Shown here: positions 8,875-18,394 of the stretch, in pieces
Position numbering within the stretch: the stretch's first letter is position 1
Layout of the letters: each line of letters starts with the position of its first letter
NCBI GenBank assembly: GCA_017518255.1
Contig: JAFWVK010000024.1
Coordinates: forward strand, 1-64,000
Origin: Oscillospiraceae bacterium
Lineage (GTDB): Bacteria; Bacillota; Clostridia; Oscillospirales; Ruminococcaceae
Direction: 5' to 3'
DNA length: 64,000 nt
Translations under genes and position numbers: made by a program
Notes under the pieces: generated by a model
What the model saw: only the letters and a program-made list of their open reading frames with translations
Database searches by the model: none
What the model was told of the DNA's origin: nothing

Positions 8875-9775
8875 TTTTCGCTATCTTGTCAGACAGGGCT
8901 TCGACAATGTCTGGAAAAACCGCGTCATGGCATTCGCCTCGTTCTGTGTGCTGCTGGTCAGCCTTCTGCTCGTCGGTATTTCCATCCTGTTCTATATCAA
9001 TATCAATTCCATTATCGGCGGAATTGAAGACCAGAACGAAGCTGTTATCTATATGATGGACAATGCAACACCGGAACGTGTCGCTGAGGTCGGAGATACG
9101 CTCAGGCTGATGGACAATGTCAGCGAAGTCATTTTTGTATCCCGCGATCAGGCGCTGACCGATTTGCAGAACAACACCAAGGAGCCTGAACTGTTCCAGT
9201 CTCTTTCCGATGACAATCCCCTGCCCGACTCCTACCGGATCAAGGTCAAGGATATTTCCAAGATGGAACAAACAATTTCGTCAGCAGAGAAAATACCGGA
9301 TGTGTTATATGCACGTTCCCCTGATACCTTTGTCAAACTCCTGCTTGAAATCCGCAGAATTGTGACGATTGTGGCAATCGCCATCATCATCGCTCTGCTG
9401 ATTGTTTCAACAGTCATTATCTCCAATACGACACGGGCAAGCGTGTTCTCCCGCCGACGGGAAATCAGTATTATGCAGAGCGTCGGCGCAACAAAAAGCT
9501 TTATCCGCTTCCCGTTCTTTATCGAGGGAATGATCAACGGCTTCCTTGCCGGCGCATTTGCAATGCTTCTCACATGGTTCTCTTACAAAAGTCTGGTCGA
9601 GCTGCTCAGCAAATTTGACGGTCTGAGCTCAATCGGCTTCGGAAATGTGATTCCCTACAGCCGGATTGCCCTGCCGGTCGCACTTTCCTACGTGATTGCC
9701 GGTTCTCTGATCGGCGCATTCGGTTCTGTTCTTTCCACGCGCGTCCACCTCAAATACCGTGCCGCGAATATGTAA
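8861..9775 (+). CDS. ftsX: cell-division membrane protein FtsX
   Basis: The 304-aa permease-like partner of FtsE. It has a cytoplasmic start, TM1 (about 24-44), an extracellular domain (about 45-165), then three further membrane segments, with the cytoplasmic RRREISIMQSVGA coupling motif between TM2 and TM3. TTG at 8861 is preferred over GTG at 8852 because GGAGGT ends seven bases before it, while the GTG abuts the ribosome site. It overlaps ftsE by 14 bases. The extracellular loop is expected to bind the coiled-coil hydrolase encoded next. Confidence 0.93.
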   Translation: MKLSSFRYLVRQGFDNVWKNRVMAFASFCVLLVSLLLVGISILFYININSIIGGIEDQNEAVIYMMDNATPERVAEVGDTLRLMDNVSEVIFVSRDQALTDLQNNTKEPELFQSLSDDNPLPDSYRIKVKDISKMEQTISSAEKIPDVLYARSPDTFVKLLLEIRRIVTIVAIAIIIALLIVSTVIISNTTRASVFSRRREISIMQSVGATKSFIRFPFFIEGMINGFLAGAFAMLLTWFSYKSLVELLSKFDGLSSIGFGNVIPYSRIALPVALSYVIAGSLIGAFGSVLSTRVHLKYRAANM

Positions 9776-9803
9776 CTTCAGAAAGAAACAAAGGAAGGTT
9801 TTT

Positions 9804-11366
9804 ATGAAAACAAAAATCACGAAGTTTTTTGCAGTTCTGGCTGCCGTCTGTCTCACGACGCTGTCTGTGATTCAGCATACGGATCAGATGCCCGAAAGCA
9901 GAATTTCTGCAAAAACCTTGGCGGAAATCGAAGAAGAAAAGAAAGAGAAACAAGCGGAAATAGATGCAAAAAAGGAAGAACTTGCAAAACTGGCGGATGA
10001 TATCAGCCAGAAGGAAGCCTACCAGAAAACCCTTTGGGAACAAATTGATCTCATCAATGACAAAATGTACCTGATTGATACGCAGATTCAGAATGTCAAT
10101 CTCGAAATCATTGATAAGCAGAACGAAATCGACAATCTTGATACGCAGATTTCGGATCAGCAGATCGCCGTCGATGAAGGTATGGTTCTGTTCAGACAGC
10201 GTGTCCGTGTCATGTATATCTACGGCAACGACAGTATGCTCTCGGCTCTTGTCGGCGCAACGGACTTTTACGAGGTGCTTTCCAAAGTCGAGATGATTAA
10301 GCGGATTTCCAAGCATGACGAGGAAATGATCCGGAATCTCAAAACCAACATTGAAAAGCTGACACAGCTCCAGCAAGATAAAACCAGCAGTCTTCAGGCT
10401 CTGAACATCAAAATGGCGGAGCTGGAGTCGCTTCGCTCGGAATTCTCCGAGTCGCGTAAAGATCTGGACAGCGCCGCTGCAAAAACAGATGCCTCAAAAC
10501 AGGAACTGCTTGACCAGCAGTCCTATGTCAGCGACGGTCTCTCTCTTTCGGAATCCGAAATGGATCAGCTCCGTCAGGAAGAGGAAGACCTGATGCTGGA
10601 GATAGCACGCCAGGCTGCCGAAGAAGCACAGAGAAAGGCAGAAGAAGAAGCCAGAAGAAAAGCGGAAGAGGAAGCACGCCGCACATCTACCACGACCACG
10701 GCCACAACTACCAAGCGAACCACAACCACCACAACCGCCACAAAGGCAACAACAACCACAAAGGCGACAACCGCATCTACCAAGAAAACAACTTCCACAA
10801 CTACTACGACAGCCACAAAGGCAACTTCTGCAACCACAGCCAAAACAACGGCAAGCACAAAGAAAACAACCGTTTCCACAACCCTGACAACCGCAAAAAC
10901 CTCTGTTTCCACGTCAACCACCACCACATCCACAACTGCGCCGCCTTCCAAAACCGGTCCGATCGAGAACCGCGGAGGTACATTTGCATGGCCGGTTCCG
11001 GGATACTACGACATCAGCAGCCCGTTCGGTCCGCGCTGGGGCAAAATTCACAAGGGAATTGATATCATCAGCCGCAGCAAGGCAATCAACGGCGCAAATG
11101 TCTATCCCTGCGCAAACGGCAAGGTCAAAATCGCAAAATACGGCTGGAACGGCGGCTTCGGCAATTACATTCAGATTGATCACGGAAACGGTATCTGTAC
11201 CATTTACGCACACCTCAGTTCGATTAGTGTTTCGGAGGGGCAGACCGTTCAGCTCGGTCAGAAGATCGGAAATGTCGGTTCTACCGGCAATTCGACCGGT
11301 CCGCATCTGCACCTGGGTGTCATTGTAAACGGCTCCTATGTGAATCCGATGCCATATCTGTATTAA
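9804..11366 (+). CDS. secreted coiled-coil M23 peptidase, likely FtsEX-activated
   Basis: A 520-aa peptidoglycan endopeptidase. A signal peptide (about 1-35) is followed by a long EnvC-like coiled coil (about 35-290), a Thr/Ala/Lys-rich linker of about 100 residues (about 293-395), then a LytM/M23 domain. Zinc ligands are visible as His416, Asp420 and His503, with catalytic His470 and His501, so the enzyme looks active. It starts 28 bases after ftsX, after AAGGAAGG; an upstream ATG at 9759 lies inside the ftsX end and adds no signal sequence. It plays the part of EnvC or PcsB/CwlO but, unlike EnvC, probably cuts peptidoglycan itself. Confidence 0.92.
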   Translation: MKTKITKFFAVLAAVCLTTLSVIQHTDQMPESRISAKTLAEIEEEKKEKQAEIDAKKEELAKLADDISQKEAYQKTLWEQIDLINDKMYLIDTQIQNVNLEIIDKQNEIDNLDTQISDQQIAVDEGMVLFRQRVRVMYIYGNDSMLSALVGATDFYEVLSKVEMIKRISKHDEEMIRNLKTNIEKLTQLQQDKTSSLQALNIKMAELESLRSEFSESRKDLDSAAAKTDASKQELLDQQSYVSDGLSLSESEMDQLRQEEEDLMLEIARQAAEEAQRKAEEEARRKAEEEARRTSTTTTATTTKRTTTTTTATKATTTTKATTASTKKTTSTTTTTATKATSATTAKTTASTKKTTVSTTLTTAKTSVSTSTTTTSTTAPPSKTGPIENRGGTFAWPVPGYYDISSPFGPRWGKIHKGIDIISRSKAINGANVYPCANGKVKIAKYGWNGGFGNYIQIDHGNGICTIYAHLSSISVSEGQTVQLGQKIGNVGSTGNSTGPHLHLGVIVNGSYVNPMPYLY

Positions 11367-11416
11367 CAGCGCATTTTCTCTGATGCAGAAAATCTGCATT
11401 CTGAAATTTAATCAGC

Positions 11417-11454
11417 AAAAACGGCAGGAGCAATCAAGCATCTCTTGCCGTTTT
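11417..11454 (+). terminator. terminator between the M23 peptidase and ctpA
   Basis: AACGGCAGGAG pairs with CTCTTGCCGTT around an 11-base loop, followed by TTTTCTG. It lies 50 bases after the peptidase stop and 28 before ctpA, leaving no room for a promoter in between, so it may act as a partial terminator inside the operon. Confidence 0.65.
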
Positions 11455-11482
11455 CTGCATTGAAGAAAGGTCGGCAGAACCC

Positions 11483-12667
11483 ATGAAAAAACAAATCAGT
11501 CTCGGTCTCGCATTCAGCCTGATCGCACTGACAGCATCGGTAACCTTTATCCTGACGCTCTCCTTCAGCAGAACTGTTTTTCATAAAGAGTTGTCGGAGC
11601 TGGAACAAATGGCGGATAAATATGACCGCCTGAAAGAACTCGATCAGACCGTTCAGCGGGAATTTTACACAGATGTTCCGGAGGACGATGTCATAGACGG
11701 AATGCTCGCCGGCTATATTTCAGGACTCGGAGATCAGTACAGCGTATACCGCAGCGAAAAGGAACTGACCGCTTACCATGATACAACAGCCGGTGTTTAT
11801 GTCGGAATCGGCATCACGGTTCAGAAACAGGATGACAACAGCATTCTGATTACGTCTGTTACCGAGGGCGGTTCTGCGGAAAAAGCCGGAATCAAGGCGG
11901 GTGACTTTCTGCTGGAAGTTGAGGGCATCAATGCAACTGAACACTATGAGGAAGCAGTAAAGGCGGTCGCCGGCGAGGTTGACACGTATGTCAGTCTGCG
12001 GATCAAACGCGGAGACACCGGAATTGAGCAGTCGCTTTCCGTCAAACGTGCGCATTTGGACGAAATTACCGTACACTCCAAAATGCTGGACAATCAGATC
12101 GGATATATCCGGATTTCAAAATTCCGCACCGTTACAGCAGAACAGTTTGAAACCGCAAGGAAGGAACTGCTGAACGAGGGGGCTAAGGGCTTCATTTTCG
12201 ATGTCCGCTCCAACGGCGGCGGCGTACTCTCAGCACTGGAAAAAATGGTCGATCCGATTCTGCCGGAGGGCGAGCTTGCCTTTGCCTATAACAAAAAAGG
12301 AGAAGCCACTACAATCCTGAAATCCGATAAAAACGAGATGATTATGCCGTATCTGGTTCTGGTCAACGAAGGCAGCGCCAGCGCCTCTGAGCTGTTTGCA
12401 TGTGTTCTGCGCGATTATGCCGGCGCAAAGCTGATCGGTACCAAAACCTTCGGCAAAGGCATTATGCAGACAACGTTTGATCTTTCCAGCGGCGGCGTGA
12501 CGCTGACAACCGCGACCTATGCAACCGGAAAAACACCGTGCTATCACGGCGTCGGACTGGAGCCGGATATTCTCTCCGAGCTTGCAGAGGATGCAACGGA
12601 AGATACACAGCTTGCAGATGCAGAAGCGGAAATGAACGCGATGATCGCTGCGGATGCGGCTGCATAA
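11483..12667 (+). CDS. C-terminal processing peptidase (S41) with PDZ domain
   Basis: A 394-aa membrane-anchored serine protease of the CtpA/CtpB family. It has an N-terminal TM (about 8-28), PDZ domain (about 95-190) and S41 catalytic core. The nucleophile lies in NEGSASASE (295-303) and the general base Lys325 in GTKTFGKG. It probably trims cell-wall hydrolases or their regulators, fitting its place after ftsEX and the M23 peptidase. Start ATG follows GAAAGG. The last 25 residues are Asp/Ala/Glu-rich and unlikely to be catalytic. Confidence 0.92.
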   Translation: MKKQISLGLAFSLIALTASVTFILTLSFSRTVFHKELSELEQMADKYDRLKELDQTVQREFYTDVPEDDVIDGMLAGYISGLGDQYSVYRSEKELTAYHDTTAGVYVGIGITVQKQDDNSILITSVTEGGSAEKAGIKAGDFLLEVEGINATEHYEEAVKAVAGEVDTYVSLRIKRGDTGIEQSLSVKRAHLDEITVHSKMLDNQIGYIRISKFRTVTAEQFETARKELLNEGAKGFIFDVRSNGGGVLSALEKMVDPILPEGELAFAYNKKGEATTILKSDKNEMIMPYLVLVNEGSASASELFACVLRDYAGAKLIGTKTFGKGIMQTTFDLSSGGVTLTTATYATGKTPCYHGVGLEPDILSELAEDATEDTQLADAEAEMNAMIAADAAA

Positions 12668-12687
12668 ACGCAAAGGAGAAACAGCCA

Positions 12688-15000
12688 ATGCCAAAACTGT
12701 GGTTTCGGCAGCCTGCCGAATGCTTTGAGGAAGCACTGCCGGTCGGTGCGGGCAGATTCGGCGCTGTCATTTACGGAAAAGCAGAAAAAGAGTTTTTGCA
12801 GCTGAATGAAGATTCCGTCTGGTCCGGCGGACCGCGGATGCGGCTGAATCCGGATGCGCAGGAGGGATTCCGGGAAGTCCGGCAGAACATCAGAGCAGGC
12901 AAAATAGCCGAAGCTGAAAAAACTGCTTTTCAGAAAATGCAGGGATGTCCGCCGGATATGCGGCATTATATGCCGCTCGGAAATCTGAGCATCGCGCTTG
13001 ATCTGCCGGACGGAAAAATCACAAATTACCGGCGGGAGCTTAATCTTGACCGGGCAGTTTGCTCGGTTTCCTTTGAAATAAACGGAAAAAAGTTTCAAAG
13101 GGAAATTATTGCATCTGCTCCCTCTGACTGCATTCTCATCCGCTTTACTTCCGAAACACCGGTTTCCCTTGCTGCATTCGCTGACGGCAGAGATGACTAC
13201 TATGACACAAACCGGATTGCCCGGAACAATGAGGGAATTCTGCTGGAATACAGCGGAGGCTCCGGCACCAGAGACGGTATCCGCTTTGATTCCGCTCTTT
13301 CCGCATCCTCTGCGGACGGCAAAGTCTGCTCCCGCGGGAATCAGCTTCTTGTCACAGGATGCACGGACGCACTCCTTGCGTTTTCCGTATATACGAGTTA
13401 TTATCATCCCTCGGAGGATTGCAGCCTGCTTGCTGCAAAAACAGCGCTGAATGCCGTCAGGCAAAACTGGAACACGCTGCTTTCGCTGCATCTTGCAGAT
13501 TACAGAAAACTCTTTGCGAGAGTCTCGCTTACCCTGCCGGACGATGCCGCAGATTCCGTTCCGACCGATCAGATGCTGGATTCTGTCAAAAGCGGAAACA
13601 CCGCTTACCGGAATGCGCTGCTCGGAACTTACTTTGCTTTCGGACGGTATCTCATGATCGCCGGGAGCAGAAAAGGGTCGCTTCCCTTAAATTTACAGGG
13701 CATCTGGAACAAAGATATGTGGCCTGCATGGGGATGCAGATTTACTGTCAATATCAATACACAGATGAATTACTGGCCGGCGGAAAGCTGCAACCTGCCG
13801 GAATGTCATCTTCCGCTCTTTGATCTGCTGGAAAAAGTTGCGGAAAACGGCGCTGTGACTGCAAAAGAGATGTACGGACAGAAGGGCTTCTGCTGTCACC
13901 ACAACACCGATCTATGGGGAGATACGGCACCGCAGGATCTCTGGATGCCTGCAACGATCTGGCCGCTGGGCGGGGCATGGCTTGCGCTGCATATCATGGA
14001 ACACTACCGGTATACGCAGGACAGAGATTTTCTGCGCAGATATCTTCCGGTTCTGCACGGTGCAGCACAGTTCTTCACAGGTTATCTGTCGGAGAATGCA
14101 GCCGGTCAGCTTGTCACATGTCCCAGCGTATCACCGGAAAACACATACCGTCTTGAAAGCGGTGAAACAGGCGCTCTCTGCGAAGGTCCGAGCATGGATT
14201 CTCAGATTATCACGGTACTGTATCAGGATGTCATCGAAGCGGATACGGTACTCGGTATGCATCATGCAATTACGGACACCGTCAAAGAGCAGCTTTCCCG
14301 TCTGCCGAAGCCGCAGACCGGAAAGTACGGTCAGATTATGGAATGGGCTGCCGATTATGATGAAGTCGAACCCGGTCACAGGCATATCTCACAGCTCTTT
14401 GCACTGCATCCGGCGCATATCATCTCTCCGCGAAAGACACCGGAACTAAGCAGCGCAGCGGAAGCCACACTGCACCGACGTCTGACACACGGCGGCGGTC
14501 ATACAGGCTGGAGCTGTGCCTGGATTGCAAACATGTATGCGAGACTTCGGAACGGCAGCAAAGTCATGGAAATGCTGACACAGCTGATGCAGCACTCCAC
14601 ATCTCCCAATCTGTTTGATATGCACCCGCCGTTTCAGATTGACGGAAACTTCGGCGGAACCGCCGCTATTGCAGAAGCCCTGATTCAGGCAGATTCCGAC
14701 GGGATTCAGCTTCTTCCGGCATGTCCCGCTGAATGGCATACGGGCAGTTTTTCCGGTCTGTGTGCATACGGCGGATTTGAACTCTCCGCAGACTGGGAAC
14801 AGCTTCATCTGCGGCAGATCACCGTCCGTTCCCGCTGCGGCGGCACTTGCAGAATCCTGCTGCCGGATTCCTGGCACATTTCAGATCAGTCCGGAAATCC
14901 GGTGAAAAGCTGCCGGAATTCAGACGGCTTTCTCTGCTTTGAAACCGAACCGGACAACATATATCATCTGACCGGACACATCGGTCCGGAACTGCCGTAA
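12688..15000 (+). CDS. GH95 family alpha-fucosidase or alpha-galactosidase
   Basis: A 770-aa glycoside hydrolase of family 95, a (alpha/alpha)6 barrel that inverts at alpha-1,2-L-fucosyl or alpha-L-galactosyl bonds. By comparison with the Bifidobacterium AfcA enzyme the key residues appear present: Asn355 and Asn357 in VNINTQMNYW, Glu484 in SPE, and Asp652 in QIDGNFGG. There is no signal peptide, so it likely works inside the cell on imported oligosaccharides such as fucosylated xyloglucan or host glycan pieces. ATG 12688 follows AAAGGAGAAACAGCCA and is 20 bases after ctpA; an earlier in-frame ATG lies deep within ctpA. Confidence 0.9.
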   Translation: MPKLWFRQPAECFEEALPVGAGRFGAVIYGKAEKEFLQLNEDSVWSGGPRMRLNPDAQEGFREVRQNIRAGKIAEAEKTAFQKMQGCPPDMRHYMPLGNLSIALDLPDGKITNYRRELNLDRAVCSVSFEINGKKFQREIIASAPSDCILIRFTSETPVSLAAFADGRDDYYDTNRIARNNEGILLEYSGGSGTRDGIRFDSALSASSADGKVCSRGNQLLVTGCTDALLAFSVYTSYYHPSEDCSLLAAKTALNAVRQNWNTLLSLHLADYRKLFARVSLTLPDDAADSVPTDQMLDSVKSGNTAYRNALLGTYFAFGRYLMIAGSRKGSLPLNLQGIWNKDMWPAWGCRFTVNINTQMNYWPAESCNLPECHLPLFDLLEKVAENGAVTAKEMYGQKGFCCHHNTDLWGDTAPQDLWMPATIWPLGGAWLALHIMEHYRYTQDRDFLRRYLPVLHGAAQFFTGYLSENAAGQLVTCPSVSPENTYRLESGETGALCEGPSMDSQIITVLYQDVIEADTVLGMHHAITDTVKEQLSRLPKPQTGKYGQIMEWAADYDEVEPGHRHISQLFALHPAHIISPRKTPELSSAAEATLHRRLTHGGGHTGWSCAWIANMYARLRNGSKVMEMLTQLMQHSTSPNLFDMHPPFQIDGNFGGTAAIAEALIQADSDGIQLLPACPAEWHTGSFSGLCAYGGFELSADWEQLHLRQITVRSRCGGTCRILLPDSWHISDQSGNPVKSCRNSDGFLCFETEPDNIYHLTGHIGPELP

Positions 15001-15121
15001 TTATGGAAATCCAGATAAATTCTTCGCATTCTTTATTAAGGAAATTATGATTTGTGGATTCTATACAAGTCCGACCGATGTTTTTGCCCGAATGATTTTC
15101 TGTCAATATGCCAATATTCTC

Positions 15122-15150
15122 TTGAAAAATCCGCCTATTTGTGGTATAAT
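15122..15150 (+). promoter_or_regulatory. promoter of the GH130 gene
   Basis: TTGAAA (15122-15127) lies 17 bp before a perfect TATAAT (15145-15150), about 50 bases upstream of the start codon. Confidence 0.8.
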
Positions 15151-15206
15151 ACACACATAAAGCACTTGAGTTTTTTCATTCTCAGACTGAAAGGCGGAAG
15201 AAATCA

Positions 15207-16196
15207 ATGAACGTAAAAGTCGTCAACGGAGTATCTGTTCCGAATATCCCGTGGCAGGAAAAGCCTGCCGGATGCAAAGATGTCATCTGGCGCTATGACA
15301 GAAATCCTGTCATCCAAAGAGATCACCTCGAAATGTCAAACAGTATCTTTAACAGTGCGGTTGTCCCCTTTAAGGACGGATTTGCCGGCGTTTTCCGTGT
15401 CGATGACAAAGCGCGGAATATGGAGCTTCATGCAGGCTTCTCCAAGGACGGTCTGAACTGGGATATCAGCCCGGAGCGGATTCAGTTTGTAAAGACTGAT
15501 CCGGAGCTTCAGGATTTTCAGTACGGATACGACCCGCGTGTCTGCTGGATCGAAGACCGTTTTTACGTGACATGGTGCAATGCCTACGGCTGGAAGCCCA
15601 CAATCGGCGTTGCGTATACATTTGATTTCAAAACATTCTATCAGCTTGAAAATGCATATCTGCCGTTCAACAGAAACGGTGTCCTGTTCCCGCGAAAAAT
15701 CGGCGGAAACTATATGATGCTGAGCCGCCCCTCCGACAGCGGACACACACCGTTCGGCGATATCTATATTTCACAGTCTCCGGATATGACCTATTGGGGC
15801 AAGCACCGTCATGTCATGAGTCCGAGCATGGGCTGGGAATCGACAAAAATCGGCGCGGGTCCGATTCCGATTGAAACAGACCGCGGCTGGCTGATGTTCT
15901 ATCACGGCGTTCTGACCTCCTGCAACGGTTATGTTTACAGCTTCTCAGCCGCCCTGCTGGACAAAGAACAGCCGTGGAAGGTTCTGAAGCGCGGCAGAGA
16001 GTATCTCATCAGCCCGCAGAAAGATTATGAGTGCATCGGCGATGTGCAGAACGTGACCTTCCCCTGTGCCAATCTTGTGGATGCGGACACCGGAAGAATC
16101 GCGATCTATTACGGATGCGCAGATACCTGCACCAGTCTCTGCTTCACAACGGTTGACGATGTCATTGACTGGCTCGACAGTCACTCTCAGGTATAA
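15207..16196 (+). CDS. GH130 mannoside phosphorylase
   Basis: A 329-aa five-bladed beta-propeller phosphorylase of family GH130, most like the beta-1,4-mannooligosaccharide phosphorylases (RaMP2 type) that release mannose 1-phosphate from mannan oligosaccharides inside the cell. The likely proton donor is Asp109 in YDPRV; other conserved stretches are [12 protein letters not shown] near the N-terminus and FYHGV. There is no signal peptide. It is transcribed alone from a strong promoter and ended by a strong terminator. With GH95 upstream it suggests use of plant cell-wall oligosaccharides. The exact GH130 subfamily is an inference. Confidence 0.88.
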   Translation: MNVKVVNGVSVPNIPWQEKPAGCKDVIWRYDRNPVIQRDHLEMSNSIFNSAVVPFKDGFAGVFRVDDKARNMELHAGFSKDGLNWDISPERIQFVKTDPELQDFQYGYDPRVCWIEDRFYVTWCNAYGWKPTIGVAYTFDFKTFYQLENAYLPFNRNGVLFPRKIGGNYMMLSRPSDSGHTPFGDIYISQSPDMTYWGKHRHVMSPSMGWESTKIGAGPIPIETDRGWLMFYHGVLTSCNGYVYSFSAALLDKEQPWKVLKRGREYLISPQKDYECIGDVQNVTFPCANLVDADTGRIAIYYGCADTCTSLCFTTVDDVIDWLDSHSQV

Positions 16197-16199
16197 TGC

Positions 16200-16234
16200 A
16201 AAAGCAGCGGTATCTTTCTGATGCCGCTGCTTTT
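16200..16234 (+). terminator. terminator after GH130
   Basis: AAAAGCAGCGG-TATC pairs with GATGCCGCTGCTTTT in a strong hairpin four bases after the stop codon. Confidence 0.8.
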
Positions 16235-16239
16235 CGTAC

Positions 16240-16268
16240 TTGACGTAACCGGAAAAATAGAGTATAAT
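16240..16268 (+). promoter_or_regulatory. promoter of ppk1
   Basis: TTGACG (16240-16245), a 17-bp spacer and a perfect TATAAT (16263-16268) directly follow the GH130 terminator. Confidence 0.8.
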
Positions 16269-16308
16269 AGAATAGGAAAAAAATATTCCGATGAGAGGAG
16301 TATTGAAA

Positions 16309-18372
16309 TTGAAATCAACCTGTTTTGAAAACCGTGAACTATCATGGCTTCGTTTCAATAACCGGGTTCTGGAAGAAGCGCAGGCAGAGAGCAATCCCCT
16401 GCTGGAACGCCTCTGCTTTACCGCAATTTTCCAGAGCAATCTGGACGAATTCTTTCGTGTGCGGGTCGGGAATCTGATCCGCAAAAAGGAAGAGGATCCG
16501 AAGAAAAAGGATTCCGTCAGTAAAATGACGCCGAAAACACAGCTCAGGAATATCTATGAAACAGTCCGCACCATGACACCGGCACGGGATGCAGCATATC
16601 ACGAAATTATGCTTGCGCTTCGCTCGGAGGGGCTGGAGCAGGTGCTTATTCATTCCGCCGCTCCGGCAGAGCAGCAGATGCTCGCTGAATGGTTCAAGCG
16701 GGAAATCCGTCCGGTATGTATGCCGGTCATCGTCGATAAAGGAAAGCCTTTCCCCTTCCTGCGCGACCGTCAGCTTTATGTCGTGCTGCGTCTGGAATCC
16801 AAATCCGGAATCCGTATGGGAATCCTGCCGGTGTCCGACCAGTGTCAGCGTATCATCCGGCTCGGTGCAGGCGGCAGATTCATTCTGGCAGAAGAAGTGA
16901 TTCAGGCTTATGCTCATACCGTTTTCGGGAATACCCGCGTCATTGACTCCACAACCCTCAGAGTCACACGGTCTGCAAGCATTACACCGCAGGATATCGG
17001 TGAGCTCAAAACCGGCGATTTTCGTGTTGATATGGAGCTGATGCTTCAGGAGCGGAAACGGCTGCCCGTTGTCAGAATCGAGCTTTCCGAAACATTCTAT
17101 CAGCCGGCGCTTGAATATCTCTGCGATAAACTGCATGTTACGGATGATCAGGTATTCTATGCAAAGGCTCCGCTCGATCTTTCCTTTGCCTATGAATGCA
17201 AAAATCTGCTGCCGAACCCCAAGCTGCAATATGAGAGAATGGTTCCGCAGAAATCTGCGATGATTGAAGAAAACCGTTCGATGTTCCAGCAGATCCGGAA
17301 AAAGGATATCCTGCTCAGTTACCCCTATGAGAGCATCCGTCCGTTCCTGCGGCTGCTGGATGAAGCTGCCGACGATAAAAATGTGCAGAGCATTCAGATT
17401 ACGCTCTACCGCATGGCACGCGACAGCCGCGTGATCGCCGCGCTTTGTGAAGCTGCCGGCAGAGGCAAAAAGGTTACTGCGCTGACCGAACTCCGCGCAC
17501 GCTTTGATGAAGAAGGCAATATTGAGTGGTCTAAGGCGCTGGAACGCGCCGGCGTTCATGTGATTTACGGACCGGAGGAATATAAGGTCCATTCCAAGCT
17601 GCTGCTGATTACACGGAAGAACCGCGGAAAAACCGAATCATTCACGCAGATCGGAACCGGAAATTACAATGAGAAAACAGCGGCAATGTATACGGATTAC
17701 TGCCTGATGACTGCCGATCCGCAGATTGCGCAGGATGCAGAAAATGTCTTTGCCGCACTGGATCGGAATGAACCGCCGCTGCCGCAGAAAGAGCTGCTTG
17801 TCGCTCCGTTCGGACTGCTCCCCCCTGTTCTGAACATGATAGACGATGAAATCGAACATGCAAAAAACGGAGAGGATGCCTATGTCGCACTGCGGATGAA
17901 CGGACTCTGTGATAAGACAATCATGAAAAAGCTGATTGAAGCTTCGCAGGCAGGCGTTAAAATCGAACTGCTCGTGCGCAGTGTCTGCTGTCTGATTCCG
18001 CGTGTACCGGAGCTGACCGAAAACATCGAGATTCGCAGCATTGTGGGAAGATATCTGGAACACGGCAGAGTGTATTTCTTCGGTACACCGGACCGTATGA
18101 AGGTCTATCTGGGTTCTGCGGACTTCATGCCGCGCAATACTGAAAAACGTGTTGAAGTCTGCGCACCGGTTAAGGACAAGGCTCTGATGCAGCGCCTTTT
18201 CGAAGAATTCCGTCTGCAATTCACCGATCCCGCAAAAGCACGCTTCCGCACTGAGGACGGCGAATATCACCTCCCGGCAAATCCCGACCCTGCTAACAAT
18301 TCGCAGGAAGCTCTTCACCGCGCCGCATATCTGCGCGCGGAGCTGAAAGAAAAGGAAGAGCAAATTGAGTAA
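16309..18372 (+). CDS. ppk1: polyphosphate kinase 1
   Basis: A 687-aa enzyme that reversibly transfers the gamma phosphate of ATP to inorganic polyphosphate. The N, head and two PLD-like catalytic domains are all present. The autophosphorylated His is His428 in VHSKLLL and the second catalytic His is His585 in EHGRVYF; both are exactly seven positions lower than E. coli His435 and His592. TTG at 16309 is preferred over ATG 16291: GAGGAG lies eight bases before the TTG, while the ATG has no ribosome site. The AI-2E family permease follows 22 bases later. Confidence 0.95.
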   Translation: MKSTCFENRELSWLRFNNRVLEEAQAESNPLLERLCFTAIFQSNLDEFFRVRVGNLIRKKEEDPKKKDSVSKMTPKTQLRNIYETVRTMTPARDAAYHEIMLALRSEGLEQVLIHSAAPAEQQMLAEWFKREIRPVCMPVIVDKGKPFPFLRDRQLYVVLRLESKSGIRMGILPVSDQCQRIIRLGAGGRFILAEEVIQAYAHTVFGNTRVIDSTTLRVTRSASITPQDIGELKTGDFRVDMELMLQERKRLPVVRIELSETFYQPALEYLCDKLHVTDDQVFYAKAPLDLSFAYECKNLLPNPKLQYERMVPQKSAMIEENRSMFQQIRKKDILLSYPYESIRPFLRLLDEAADDKNVQSIQITLYRMARDSRVIAALCEAAGRGKKVTALTELRARFDEEGNIEWSKALERAGVHVIYGPEEYKVHSKLLLITRKNRGKTESFTQIGTGNYNEKTAAMYTDYCLMTADPQIAQDAENVFAALDRNEPPLPQKELLVAPFGLLPPVLNMIDDEIEHAKNGEDAYVALRMNGLCDKTIMKKLIEASQAGVKIELLVRSVCCLIPRVPELTENIEIRSIVGRYLEHGRVYFFGTPDRMKVYLGSADFMPRNTEKRVEVCAPVKDKALMQRLFEEFRLQFTDPAKARFRTEDGEYHLPANPDPANNSQEALHRAAYLRAELKEKEEQIE

Positions 18373-18394
18373 TATCAGCTAAAGGAATATCATC

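Noticed and set aside
10574..10951. minus frame encoding Val-rich sequence
   Set aside because: It is the complement of the Thr-rich linker of the M23 peptidase (ACN codons read backward as GTN).
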